A DNA stretch of 64,000 nt from CAVQMB01 sp963713445 (GTDB taxonomy: Bacteria > Pseudomonadota > Gammaproteobacteria > Competibacterales > Competibacteraceae), in assembly GCA_963713445.1 (NCBI GenBank), contig CAVQMB010000008.1, positions 1 to 64,000 on the forward strand. Reading direction: 5' to 3'. Numbering within the stretch: the first letter of the stretch is position 1; every line of letters begins with the position of its first letter. The notes beneath the pieces are model-generated. The model saw nothing but the letters and a program-made list of their open reading frames with translations, was not told the DNA's origin and searched no databases. Shown in pieces: positions 26,212 to 34,597 of this stretch. Both the position numbers and the translations under genes were made by a program.

Positions 26212-27351
26212 GTGGTAAATAATTCAGTGGTTATAAATAGCGTTGGCACATCAGACCTTGACGAGATTTCCGGGGACGGCCAGCGTTATAGCTATGCCAT
26301 TGACCCCAACGGAGACAGTACAGCGAACAAGGTTTTGCGCTTGGTAGGCTCTAATAAGCGCGTGCTAGAGTTGGGCTGTGGCCCAGGCGTTATGACAAAG
26401 TTCCTCAAGGAGCGCGCATTTTGTTCAGTTACTGCAGTTGAATTCGATAAAGCGCTAGCTCAGCAGGCTGAACCTTACTGTGAACGGATCGTTATAGCCG
26501 ATCTTGAGGAACTGGAATTCACTACCGCTTTTGGTGATATGCAATTTGATGTTGTGATTGCTGCTGATGTATTGGAGCATTTGCGTGATCCATGGACTTG
26601 CCTTAGAAAGGTTCGTGATCTAATTTCGCCAAAAGGTTATCTTGTAGTTTCAGTTCCAAATGTTGCACATGCGGGTGTTTTGGCACAAATGCTAAATGGC
26701 CGGTTCCCCTACACTGATAAAGGATTGCTTGACAAAACGCATCTTAGATTTTTTTCCCGTCATGATGTCGAGGATCTCCTTTTGTCAACAGGGTTCCTAC
26801 CAGCGGTGCTTGAGCGAAGTCTAGTCGCACCAGAACGTAGCGAATTCTGTCATTGCTGGTCGACATTATCAGAAAAGGTCCGTGCGATACTCGCGGAAGC
26901 AAATGAAAGCAATACTTATCAATATGTTTTTAAGGCTAATCCGAGTAATGAATCAGGCTGGGCGGCTAACGCCAGAGCAGATCGCCTTGTAATGGAGGTT
27001 GATTATCAGCGTTTACAGTCACAGCTCATAAATATACAGGCTAATTTGAATTCTCACAGGGATGATATAGCAAAGGCGAAAGATATCATTTCGGCTAAAG
27101 AAAAAGAATTGTTGAAACAAAAAGACTTGTATGATGATGTTTGTAAAAAACATAATGAATACGCTGCTGCGTTTCGTAATGCCCGAGACGAAATAGAAAA
27201 TTTCCGTATAGCATTGAATCAAGCGCAATGCAAAATAGCACAACTGAATAACTCGAAGAAAGTTAAGTTCTTTGGTAAGCTTGAGTCGTTAAGTAATTAT
27301 TTAAACGCCATTTTTGAAAAGGTATTGCGTAAGCTAAACAATAAAAATTAA
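26212..27351 (+). CDS. SAM-dependent methyltransferase with C-terminal coiled coil
   Basis: The 379-residue protein has a class I methyltransferase domain at about 30-200: motif I VLELGCGPGVMTKFL, VTAVEFDKALAQQA, FDVVIAADVLEHLRDPWTCL, LISPKGYLVVSVPNVAH and a HLRFFS motif. The last 130 residues form a coiled coil (YQRLQSQLINIQANLNSHRD, KAKDIISAKEKELLKQKDLY) with a basic end. This design is common in O-antigen and other surface-glycan loci, where the coiled coil acts as a scaffold. The start is GTG with no strong ribosome site. The gene is clearly more AT-rich than its neighbours, a sign of transfer. Substrate unknown. Confidence 0.85.
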   Translation: MVNNSVVINSVGTSDLDEISGDGQRYSYAIDPNGDSTANKVLRLVGSNKRVLELGCGPGVMTKFLKERAFCSVTAVEFDKALAQQAEPYCERIVIADLEELEFTTAFGDMQFDVVIAADVLEHLRDPWTCLRKVRDLISPKGYLVVSVPNVAHAGVLAQMLNGRFPYTDKGLLDKTHLRFFSRHDVEDLLLSTGFLPAVLERSLVAPERSEFCHCWSTLSEKVRAILAEANESNTYQYVFKANPSNESGWAANARADRLVMEVDYQRLQSQLINIQANLNSHRDDIAKAKDIISAKEKELLKQKDLYDDVCKKHNEYAAAFRNARDEIENFRIALNQAQCKIAQLNNSKKVKFFGKLESLSNYLNAIFEKVLRKLNNKN

Positions 27352-27390
27352 CCGAACTATTTAATATTATTAACATATAGGAGTATAGAT

Positions 27391-28257
27391 ATGATTTTAA
27401 AATATATTAGGCATTTGAAAAAATTTTCACATATGCCAGATCAGATGGCCGATATACAACATCAGCTTAATAGTATGTTTTCAGCTCATGGTTCAAGCGA
27501 TGCGCGTGGTGTTTTCGAAGCACATGTTTTACCCGATCAATATGGGCACCAGATTGAAAAAATAAATGCGCAAATGATCAAAAATAGGAATACTGTTATA
27601 AATGTCTTCTTAAAAAAAGGGGTTGGTATAGAAATAGGTGCTCTGCACAATCCAACTCCGTTAGGTGATGATTTAAAGGTTTACTATGTTGATTATATGT
27701 CAGGTGAAGATCTGAGGAAAAGATATAAGGAGTTGGGGAATGCCGAAATCAAGGAGCCAGATATTATAGATGATGCTGAAAAGTTGTCAAAAGTGTCACG
27801 CAATGACTATGACTTTGTTATTGCAAATCATTTTATAGAACACTGTCAAAATCCTATTTTGACAATTAAAAATATGCTTTCAAAAGTTAAAAATGCGGGT
27901 TATGTAATATTATCGATACCGGACAAACGATATACTTTTGATGTAAAAAGAAGTATTACGGAATTCACGCATCTAATCAAAGATTACGAGGAGGGGCCTG
28001 AATGGTCGCATCGTGGACACTATGAGGATTTTGCTGCCGCAACTTGCCACATTAATAACAGAACAGCTGAGGAGCAATTCGCATATTATTTTAACAACGT
28101 GGCTGATATTCATTTTCATGTGTGGGATTATTATGCTTTTTTTAATTTTTTAGAGGCCATAAAAAAACGATATTCATTTCCACTTGAAGTTATTTGTTTT
28201 ATGCGAAATGGATTTGAAAACATCTGCGTTATTCAGAAACAAGAAAATTCGACTTGA
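27391..28257 (+). CDS. Methyltransferase-domain protein, likely surface-polysaccharide related
   Basis: The 288-residue protein has a good AGGAG ribosome site 8 bases before its ATG. A compact methyltransferase-like fold is suggested by GVGIEIGALHNPTPLGDDLK, VYYVDYMSG, YDFVIANHFIEHCQNPILTI and AGYVILSIPDKRYTFD, followed by a His-rich segment (HIHFHVWD-like: DIHFHVWDYYAFFNF). Motif I is IEIGALHNP, not the usual GxGxG, which is typical of the family found next to glycosyltransferases. It shares the low GC of the gene before it and is probably co-transcribed (39 bases apart). No glycosyltransferase is present in the window, so the pair looks like a remnant of a larger glycan cluster. Confidence 0.75.
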   Translation: MILKYIRHLKKFSHMPDQMADIQHQLNSMFSAHGSSDARGVFEAHVLPDQYGHQIEKINAQMIKNRNTVINVFLKKGVGIEIGALHNPTPLGDDLKVYYVDYMSGEDLRKRYKELGNAEIKEPDIIDDAEKLSKVSRNDYDFVIANHFIEHCQNPILTIKNMLSKVKNAGYVILSIPDKRYTFDVKRSITEFTHLIKDYEEGPEWSHRGHYEDFAAATCHINNRTAEEQFAYYFNNVADIHFHVWDYYAFFNFLEAIKKRYSFPLEVICFMRNGFENICVIQKQENST

Positions 28258-28266
28258 CGTCATGAG

Positions 28267-28710
28267 TTATAGCTTAATGTCGTGTCTGGCATTATTCGGG
28301 TGGCTGAAAGACCAGTTGGCATGCGCCGCGAAATTCCACAGTAATACCAGTGCTGTCGTAGCTACCTGGCTTATTAAGTATTGAATGTGGTACCAGTGGA
28401 CGAACACAGTCATCAGGGCGGAGTTTAAGGTCAAGCCGAGGGCGACGACAGTGCTGAAGCGTCTGATAGCCTGCGAGTGAGGACGACTTGATCGGAATGT
28501 TACGTGGTAGTTGATCACGTAGTTGGCTATGGCGCCCAATAGGTAGCCCGCCGCCGAGGCTGTTACTGGGTAGTGGCCGACAAACTGAACCACTGTCACG
28601 AGTATACTGTACTGGACAATGGCGCCGGCAACACCGGCGAGCAGGAATTTGGCGAAGGTCCGTGAAAGCCTTCGCCAGGACTGGCTGACGAACAATCCTG
28701 CGCCGGTCAT
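28267..28710 (-). CDS. GtrA-family membrane protein
   Basis: The 147-residue protein has four hydrophobic helices (FLLAGVAGAIVQYSILVTVV, YPVTASAAGYLLGAIANYVI, FSTVVALGLTLNSALMTVFV, LISQVATTALVLLWNFAAHA) and the GtrA hallmarks NYHVTFRS and WSF near the ends. GtrA proteins are thought to carry lipid-linked sugars across the membrane or assist glycosyl transfer. It is convergent with the AT-rich methyltransferase gene, with 9 bases between stops, and has normal GC for the region. A role in surface glycan modification with its neighbours is possible but inferred only from position. Confidence 0.88.
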   Translation of the reverse strand: MTGAGLFVSQSWRRLSRTFAKFLLAGVAGAIVQYSILVTVVQFVGHYPVTASAAGYLLGAIANYVINYHVTFRSSRPHSQAIRRFSTVVALGLTLNSALMTVFVHWYHIQYLISQVATTALVLLWNFAAHANWSFSHPNNARHDIKL

Positions 28711-28742
28711 GTCACATCAGATGTGTCTTGGTTGTGCTGTAT

Positions 28743-30029
28743 TCACTGCCAGAGTGTCGCATGCCAGTTTTTCTTTCCGCGTCGTAGCAATACGGTATTG
28801 CCGTGGAGCAGAGAGCTGCCATACAAACGGTGTTCCATTCCAACCCGCTCGCCGTTGACAGAAATGGCGCCATTCTGAAGGAATTCACGGGCCTCGCGTT
28901 TGGAGTTGGCGAGGGTGGTCTGCGGCAATAATTCTTCCAGGGCCAGTCCGGTGGCGAGTTGGTCCTTGGTATGCCGGGTATGCGGTACGTCGGCGAATAC
29001 CTCGCGTAGCATGGTTGCGTCGAGTCGTCGGAGATCGGCTCCACCGAACAACGCAGCAGACGCGTGTTCCGCACCTTCCAGAGCCGCCGGGCCGTGGACC
29101 AGTTCGGTGAGATGACGGGCCAGGGCTTTCTGCGCCGGCCGCTCGTGCGGTGCCCGTTGTTGCTCGTGGGCCAGTGCTGCTATTTCCTCCTGGTCCAGGA
29201 AGGTGAACCACTTGAGGAAGCGGATCACATCGGCATCGTCGGTGTTGATCCAGAATTGGTAGAACTTGTAAGGGCTGGTTTTATCGGCGCTTAGCCAGAC
29301 GGCATTGCCAGCGGACTTGCCAATTTTCTGACCGTCGGCGCGGGTCACCAGCTTGGTAGTGATGCCGTGACTGTCGTTGTTGCCATCGGGAAGCATGCGC
29401 CGGATCAGATCCATTCCGGCGACGATGTTGCCATATTGATCGGAGCCAGCCAGTTGCAATGTACAATTGAACTGCCGCCTGAGGTGCAGGAAATCGTAGG
29501 CCTGTAGAATCATGTAGCTGAATTCGGTGTAGCTGATTCCTTGCTCACGATTGTGCAGTCGTTCACGTACAGAGTCCTTGTGGATCATGGTGTTGACCGA
29601 GAAGTGCTTGCCGATGTCACGAAGCATCTCAATGTAGCTGAGCTGGCCGAGCCAGTCATGGTTGTTGACCAGCACAGCCCGGTTGGATCGTTTATCATCG
29701 AAGTCCAGCAGCCGCTCGAGAATGGCACGCTGGCCTGCGATGTTGGCCTGGACCTGGTCCATGCCCAGTAACTGGCGTTCGCTGTCCTTGCCCGACGGAT
29801 CGCCTATCAGGCCTGTGCCCCCGCCCATAAGGACTATCGGACGGTGGCCGCTGCGTTGCCAGTGCATCAGTACCTTGATAGCGATGAAATTTCCGACTGT
29901 GAGACTGTCGGCGGTCGGATCGAAGCCGCAGTAGGCGACTCGTCCCGGTTGCGCGAGGTGGGCCTCAAGGTTCTGGCCAGCGGTTTGATGCAGGAGGCCA
30001 CGCCATTCGAGTTCGTCAAGAAAGGACAT
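28743..30029 (-). CDS. tyrS: Tyrosyl-tRNA synthetase
   Basis: The 428-residue class I synthetase has YCGFDPTADSLTVGNF (the HIGH-like signature reads LTVGN), GGGTGLIGDPSGKDSERQLL, the tyrosine pocket (QAYDFLHLRRQFNCTLQLAG, GSDQYGNIVAGMDLI), the KMSKS equivalent KIGKSAGNAVWL, and a C-terminal S4 RNA-binding domain at about 360-420 (EAREFLQNGAISVNGERVG). It charges tRNA-Tyr. Length and motifs are complete. Confidence 0.97.
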   Translation of the reverse strand: MSFLDELEWRGLLHQTAGQNLEAHLAQPGRVAYCGFDPTADSLTVGNFIAIKVLMHWQRSGHRPIVLMGGGTGLIGDPSGKDSERQLLGMDQVQANIAGQRAILERLLDFDDKRSNRAVLVNNHDWLGQLSYIEMLRDIGKHFSVNTMIHKDSVRERLHNREQGISYTEFSYMILQAYDFLHLRRQFNCTLQLAGSDQYGNIVAGMDLIRRMLPDGNNDSHGITTKLVTRADGQKIGKSAGNAVWLSADKTSPYKFYQFWINTDDADVIRFLKWFTFLDQEEIAALAHEQQRAPHERPAQKALARHLTELVHGPAALEGAEHASAALFGGADLRRLDATMLREVFADVPHTRHTKDQLATGLALEELLPQTTLANSKREAREFLQNGAISVNGERVGMEHRLYGSSLLHGNTVLLRRGKKNWHATLWQ

Positions 30030-30236
30030 CAGCTTGCTATTCTGTCACGATCACGGAAGAGCAGGCGATAGTAACCCGGCATCGACGACCCATCAAGGCA
30101 GGGGCTGTCTTGATTTCACGGTCTGCGGCCACATTGTTAAGTCATGGCCAGCGCGTCGGGGAATCGCCTGCAGGCGTGAACTATGGCAATAATTGGTGAC
30201 TGATCGTTGGATCAGCTTGATTGAGCAGAACAAGGT

Positions 30237-31178
30237 ATGGAATTTAGAGATTACTACCAGATTCTCGGCGTCGATCGTGGTGCCGGCGTCGATGAGATCA
30301 AGAAGGCGTATCGGCGATTGGCACGCAAATTTCATCCTGATGTCAGCAAGGAGCCGGATGCCGAGACGCGTTTCAAGGAAGTGGGCGAGGCATATGAAGT
30401 GCTCAAGGATCCGGACAAGCGTGCGGCCTACGACCAGTTAGGCAGCGACTGGCAGACAGGCCAGGATTTCCGGCCGCCGCCGAACTGGGACACCGGCTTC
30501 GAGTTCAGTGGTGATCATGGCGGTTCGGGTGGCTTCAGCGATTTCTTCGAGGCTTTGTTTGGGTCAGCGGGTATGAAGCGACCGGGTGGAGCCCGGGGGC
30601 GGGGTGGCCGCGCATCCGGCGAGGATCATCATGCCCGCATCGAGATCAGCCTGGAGGATGCCTATCACGGTGCTACCCGGGTGATCACTCTGCAGGTGCC
30701 CGGCGTGACGCCGGATGGCCATGTGGTGACCCGCCAGCACAGTTTGAATGTGAGGATACCTCAGGGTGTGACGGAGGGGCAGCGAATCCGACTGGCCGGC
30801 CAGGGTGCCCCAAGTCCGTGGGGCGGTGCCCAAGGCGATTTGTATCTTGAGGTTGTGCTCCGGCCACATCCTTTGTACCGGGCCGAAGGACGCGACATTT
30901 ATCTGGATTTGCCGGTAGCCCCATGGGAGGCGGCGCTGGGTCAGCGCGTGCCGGTGCCGACGCTGGGTGGCAAGGTGGAGCTGAAAATACCACCGGGTTC
31001 CCAGACTGGCCATAAGCTGCGCCTCAAAGGCCGTGGTCTGCCCGGCAATCCACCGGGTGACCAGTATGTGGTTCTCAAGGTGGTTACACCTCGAGCCGAC
31101 ACACCTGCTGCCCGGGCGTTCTACGAAAAAATGGCGGCCGATCTGGCATTCAACCCGCGTGCCGGGATCGGTCTTTGA
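30237..31178 (+). CDS. cbpA: Curved-DNA-binding protein / J-domain co-chaperone CbpA
   Basis: The 313-residue protein has an N-terminal J domain (about 4-70; DYYQILGVDRGAGVDEIKKA with HPD in KFHPDVSK), a Gly/Phe-rich linker (about 75-125) and two C-terminal beta-barrel substrate-binding domains (about 130-310; VRIPQGVTEGQRIRLAGQG, GDLYLEVVLRPHPLYRAEGR, KLRLKGRGLPG). It lacks the zinc-finger of DnaJ, which fits CbpA. It stimulates DnaK and can bind DNA. No cbpM partner follows; the next gene is convergent. A GC-rich inverted repeat at 31187-31203 may mark the transcript end. Confidence 0.92.
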   Translation: MEFRDYYQILGVDRGAGVDEIKKAYRRLARKFHPDVSKEPDAETRFKEVGEAYEVLKDPDKRAAYDQLGSDWQTGQDFRPPPNWDTGFEFSGDHGGSGGFSDFFEALFGSAGMKRPGGARGRGGRASGEDHHARIEISLEDAYHGATRVITLQVPGVTPDGHVVTRQHSLNVRIPQGVTEGQRIRLAGQGAPSPWGGAQGDLYLEVVLRPHPLYRAEGRDIYLDLPVAPWEAALGQRVPVPTLGGKVELKIPPGSQTGHKLRLKGRGLPGNPPGDQYVVLKVVTPRADTPAARAFYEKMAADLAFNPRAGIGL

Positions 31179-31212
31179 CATCCGGCCGAGCCGGCCTGGC
31201 TCGCGGACGTGA

Positions 31213-32496
31213 TTAGTTTCCGGTCCCGCTCTGCTGTTTCAGATTAGTGGGATTGAATACATTCCCGAAGGCTTTGTCGCCGCCGCTGCTGTCCGATTGT
31301 GAATCCGGCTTTGCCGGCGTCTTGGCGGGTTGTCCATTGCGGGTACCTGTTTGCTGTTGCAGGTTGGCCGGATTGAAGACGTTGCCAAAGGCCTTGTCGC
31401 CGCTGGCGCCTGGCTGCTGCACGGCCGCACCCGGCTGCGAGCCGGTCGAAGTGCCACCGGGCACCGGCGCGTGCTTCATCTGCTGACGCAGCTCCGCCGC
31501 GCGCTTTTCAGCAGCCTGACGCTTTGCTTCCATAACGCGGGCCTCGCACGTGTTGGCGTTGTAACCGCTGAATTCGAGCCAGGCTGCGCCCAGCCCGGCA
31601 ATACCCACGAGCGTAACCAGCAGCAGGGCCGGATTGGTCATGGCTGTGAGCTGGCGCTGCGGTGGCTGTCCCAGTTCCCGGGCTTGTTCGCGGCGTCGCA
31701 GCATCTCGTGGATGATCGCACCGACCAGGGTCAGGGTGACAATGGTCACTGCCAGCGCACTAATGGACGGGTCGATGCCGTAGCGGACCTTGCTGGCCAG
31801 CACCGTGGTCAAGGTCTTGCCCGAGACGATAGTGAAGACCGTGGTATTGTAGTTCTCGAATGAGGCCAGAAACGCGAGCACGGCGGCCGAGGCGATCGCT
31901 GGCTTGAGAAAGGGGATCAGGACCTTGCGGAAGGCCTGGAAATGGCTGGCTCCGAGGTCCAGAGCCGCCTCCTCCTGGGCCGGGTCGAACCGCTGTAACC
32001 GGGACAGGAAGACCAGCATGGTATAGGCCGAAATGAATGTCGTCTGGCCCAGGATAGTCAGGAAGAAGCCATTATAGAAAAAGGAGCTGTAACCGGCATT
32101 GAACATAGCCCCAAGCCGATCCCAGAAGATCAGCGTGGAGATGCCCAGCACCACGCCGGGGATCAGGATCGGCGAGATCACCACAGTGTAGTAAAACGAA
32201 CGCAGCCGCGGTCGGATCTGAGTCAGTACCAGTGCAGCGGCCAAGCCCAGCGGCACCGCCAGTACTACCACACCCAAGCCGATAAATACGCTGTTGCGCA
32301 GGCCGGTCATGAGGGCGTCATCGCGGGCGAGTTTGCCGAACCATTCGACCGTGAAACAGTCCCATGGCGACACAGTGGGAAAGCTGGCACTGTTGAACGC
32401 CGTAACGCCCATCAGGATTAGTGGCCCGAATAGATAGGCAAAGAAGATCAGCACGAACAGGCCGATCCAGAGGCGCAGGAAGGTGTTGGAGTTCAC
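31213..32496 (-). CDS. potC: PotC-like polyamine ABC permease with unusual C-terminal extension
   Basis: The 427-residue protein starts at a GTG overlapping the stop of the upstream permease (GTGA). Residues about 1-285 are an ordinary spermidine/putrescine-type permease: six helices and the EAA loop AQEEAALDLGASHFQAFRKV and LIPFLKPAIAS. From M286 (codon at 31641-31639) it continues in frame for 142 residues: a further hydrophobic helix (PALLLVTLVGIAGLGAAWLE), a charged helix (EARVMEAKRQAAEKRAAELR) and a Pro/Gly/Gln-rich tail holding two copies of GDKAFGNVFNPxNLxQQxGT at residues 366-387 and 406-427, exactly 40 residues apart. The tail is not part of PotC as known to me. It may be a separate small membrane protein gene fused to the permease. 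Last gene of the operon. Confidence 0.85.
   Translation of the reverse strand: MNSNTFLRLWIGLFVLIFFAYLFGPLILMGVTAFNSASFPTVSPWDCFTVEWFGKLARDDALMTGLRNSVFIGLGVVVLAVPLGLAAALVLTQIRPRLRSFYYTVVISPILIPGVVLGISTLIFWDRLGAMFNAGYSSFFYNGFFLTILGQTTFISAYTMLVFLSRLQRFDPAQEEAALDLGASHFQAFRKVLIPFLKPAIASAAVLAFLASFENYNTTVFTIVSGKTLTTVLASKVRYGIDPSISALAVTIVTLTLVGAIIHEMLRRREQARELGQPPQRQLTAMTNPALLLVTLVGIAGLGAAWLEFSGYNANTCEARVMEAKRQAAEKRAAELRQQMKHAPVPGGTSTGSQPGAAVQQPGASGDKAFGNVFNPANLQQQTGTRNGQPAKTPAKPDSQSDSSGGDKAFGNVFNPTNLKQQSGTGN
31216..31401 (-). repeat. Tandem 22-codon repeat in the potC extension
   Basis: Two 66-base copies (31336-31401 and 31216-31281), offset by exactly 120 bases, encode GDKAFGNVFNPANLQQQTGT-RN and GDKAFGNVFNPTNLKQQSGT-GN. 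Eighteen of 22 residues are identical while many third codon positions differ, so the protein sequence has been kept under selection since duplication. Confidence 0.85.
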
Positions 32497-33422
32497 CGGG
32501 CTATCTCGCCAATGCGCACTTTGAACAGCTTCATGACCAATAACACGAACAGGATGCAGGCCACCAGCAGCACCACCGCATAGGCCGATCCGCGGGGCCA
32601 GTTGCCGCCGGTGTTGAACCACTGGTAAATGATCTGTGTGAACCAGAGACTACTGGGGCCTCCCAGTATCTGGGGCGATGCTAGGGCGCCGGCCGCCAGC
32701 ATAAACACGATGGTTGAGCCTGAGGTAATGCCGGGCTTGGCGAATGGAATCACCACGCGTCGGTGAATCCGCCACCATGATGCGCCGAGGTCGCGGGCCG
32801 CCTCGACTTGGTTGCGATCGAGGCTTTCGACGGCATTGTAGATCGGAAAAATCATCAGCAGGATGTAGGCGTAGCCGAGGCCGGCGTAAAGGGCGATGTT
32901 GTCGCGTACGAAATCGACCGGCGCGCTGATCAGCCCCAACCAGACCAGTGCCGCGTTGATGACGCCGGTGGTGCCGAACAGGATGCGAAAGGCGAAGGCC
33001 CGCAGGATTTCGTTGACCCAGAACGGGACGATCAGCGACAGGACCAGCAGCCGCGCCCAGGTGCCACGGGCCGAATGGGCCAGGTAATAAGCCATCGGGT
33101 AGCACAGCACCAGATCGAACAGGGTCACGAAGACCGCGGCGAGTATGGTACGGAAAAATACCTGCAGGTCGACGTAGTTGATCGGATCGGGGCTGCCGGG
33201 GCTACCGAATATGAAAAATTTGTAGTGCTCCAGCGTATGGACGTCCAGCGGGCCGCCGATCTGCGCCGGGGGTAGATTGTGCCGGAACGAGAAATCCAGC
33301 ATAAACAGCTGTGGCAGTACGATCAGTACGATGATCCAGAGTGTCACTGCACCCAGCAGGTAAGCTGACAGCGCGAGCCCGTTGCGGTCGAAAAAACCGC
33401 GCAACCAGGTAACGAGTCCCAT
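32493..33422 (-). CDS. potB: PotB-like polyamine ABC permease
   Basis: The 309-residue inner-membrane permease has about six helices and the ATPase-contact EAA loop NQVEAARDLGASWWRIHRRV and VIPFAKPGITSG. The segment WVNEILRAFAFRILFGTTGV is typical of the PotB/YdcU group. With the neighbouring PotC-like permease it should form the channel of the transporter. It lies between potA (25 bases) and potC (4-nt overlap). Confidence 0.92.
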   Translation of the reverse strand: MGLVTWLRGFFDRNGLALSAYLLGAVTLWIIVLIVLPQLFMLDFSFRHNLPPAQIGGPLDVHTLEHYKFFIFGSPGSPDPINYVDLQVFFRTILAAVFVTLFDLVLCYPMAYYLAHSARGTWARLLVLSLIVPFWVNEILRAFAFRILFGTTGVINAALVWLGLISAPVDFVRDNIALYAGLGYAYILLMIFPIYNAVESLDRNQVEAARDLGASWWRIHRRVVIPFAKPGITSGSTIVFMLAAGALASPQILGGPSSLWFTQIIYQWFNTGGNWPRGSAYAVVLLVACILFVLLVMKLFKVRIGEIAR

Positions 33423-33447
33423 GATGGTGGCTCCTGCAGTCGCGGAA

Positions 33448-34521
33448 CTAAGGCAGCGCTACCGCCAGCTCGGTAGCGAAACCGACACTGATCTCGGTGC
33501 CGGGCTCATGGTGCAGAATTTGGCCATCGTTGACCAGAGACATCTTGATTGTCCGTTCGCCTGGCACCTCGAGAAATACCTGCCACAGGTTGCCCTCGAA
33601 TTCGAGTTGGCTGACGCGGGCCTGCAGGGTGTTGTCGAACGTGTCGGGGGCCGCAAACTTAAGTGACTCCGGCCGGACAAAAACGGTGACCTGGTCGCCT
33701 GCGTGCAAGGCGCTGCCGTGTGGCAGGCGCGACCGCAGCACGCCCACAGCGGTATCGACCCGCGCCGAGCACTGGTCGATATCGACAATTCTTCCAGGGA
33801 AGGCGTTGTTTTCGCCGACGAATGCTGCCACGAAGTTGGTTTCAGGTTGATCATAGATGGTGGCGCTGTCGGCGACCTGCTCGATGATGCCATCGCTCAT
33901 CACCGCGACCCGGTCGGACATGGTCAGCGCTTCGCCTTGATCGTGGGTGATGTAGATAAAGGTGAGTCCGACCCGTTGCTGGATCGCCCGCAGTTCGGTT
34001 CGCATCCGTTGGCGCAGTTTGAGGTCGAGTGCCGATAGTGGCTCGTCCAGCAGCAGCACCTGTGGTTCAGCCGCCAATGCCCGCGCGACGGCGACCCGCT
34101 GACGCTGGCCACCGGAGAGTTCATGCACCATCTTGTCGCCTTGTCCGGGAAGGGCGATGAGTTCCAGCAATTCGTCGGCGCGCTGCTGGCGCGCGGCCTT
34201 GCCTATGCCTTTGACCTCGAGTGCGAAGGTGATGTTTTCCCAGACGCTCATTAGCGGGAACAGCGCCAGATTCTGGAAAATCAGCGCGGTGGGACGCTTG
34301 TTGGGCCCAATACCCGCCATGTCACGGCCGCCGATCAGCACCCGGCCGCCGGTGGGATGCTGAAATCCGGATATGGTTCGTAGTAGCGTCGTCTTGCCGC
34401 AACCCGATGGGCCCAGAAAGCTGAAGAATTCGCCACTGCGGATAGTAAGATTGGCACGCTGGACGGCTGTGAAGTTGCCGAACCGTACCGAAATGTCCTC
34501 TAGCTGGACATCAGCGCTCAT
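33448..34521 (-). CDS. potA: PotA-like polyamine ABC transporter ATPase
   Basis: The 357-residue ATPase has Walker A (FLGPSGCGKTTLLRTISG), Q-loop (ALIFQNLALFP), the signature HELSGGQRQRVAVARALA, Walker B (VLLLDEPLSALD) and the His switch (YITHDQGEALTMSDRV), then a C-terminal TOBE/regulatory domain (about 275-355). The start MSADVQLEDISVRFGNFTA is chosen as the domain begins there. The ordinary longer lead is 11 residues. It powers uptake by the adjoining permeases. The substrate is likely spermidine, putrescine or a related amine, by family only. Confidence 0.94.
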   Translation of the reverse strand: MSADVQLEDISVRFGNFTAVQRANLTIRSGEFFSFLGPSGCGKTTLLRTISGFQHPTGGRVLIGGRDMAGIGPNKRPTALIFQNLALFPLMSVWENITFALEVKGIGKAARQQRADELLELIALPGQGDKMVHELSGGQRQRVAVARALAAEPQVLLLDEPLSALDLKLRQRMRTELRAIQQRVGLTFIYITHDQGEALTMSDRVAVMSDGIIEQVADSATIYDQPETNFVAAFVGENNAFPGRIVDIDQCSARVDTAVGVLRSRLPHGSALHAGDQVTVFVRPESLKFAAPDTFDNTLQARVSQLEFEGNLWQVFLEVPGERTIKMSLVNDGQILHHEPGTEISVGFATELAVALP

Positions 34522-34597
34522 AGACAGATGTTCCCTTGCGCGCGGCAACGCCACGCGGCGAGCAAGAGGCTCGCCGCACTTGCCGGTTCAGCAGATC

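Noticed and set aside
31216..31401. Repeat in potC as a CRISPR-like or mobile repeat
   Set aside because: Only two copies, in frame within a gene and conserved at protein level; it is a domain duplication.
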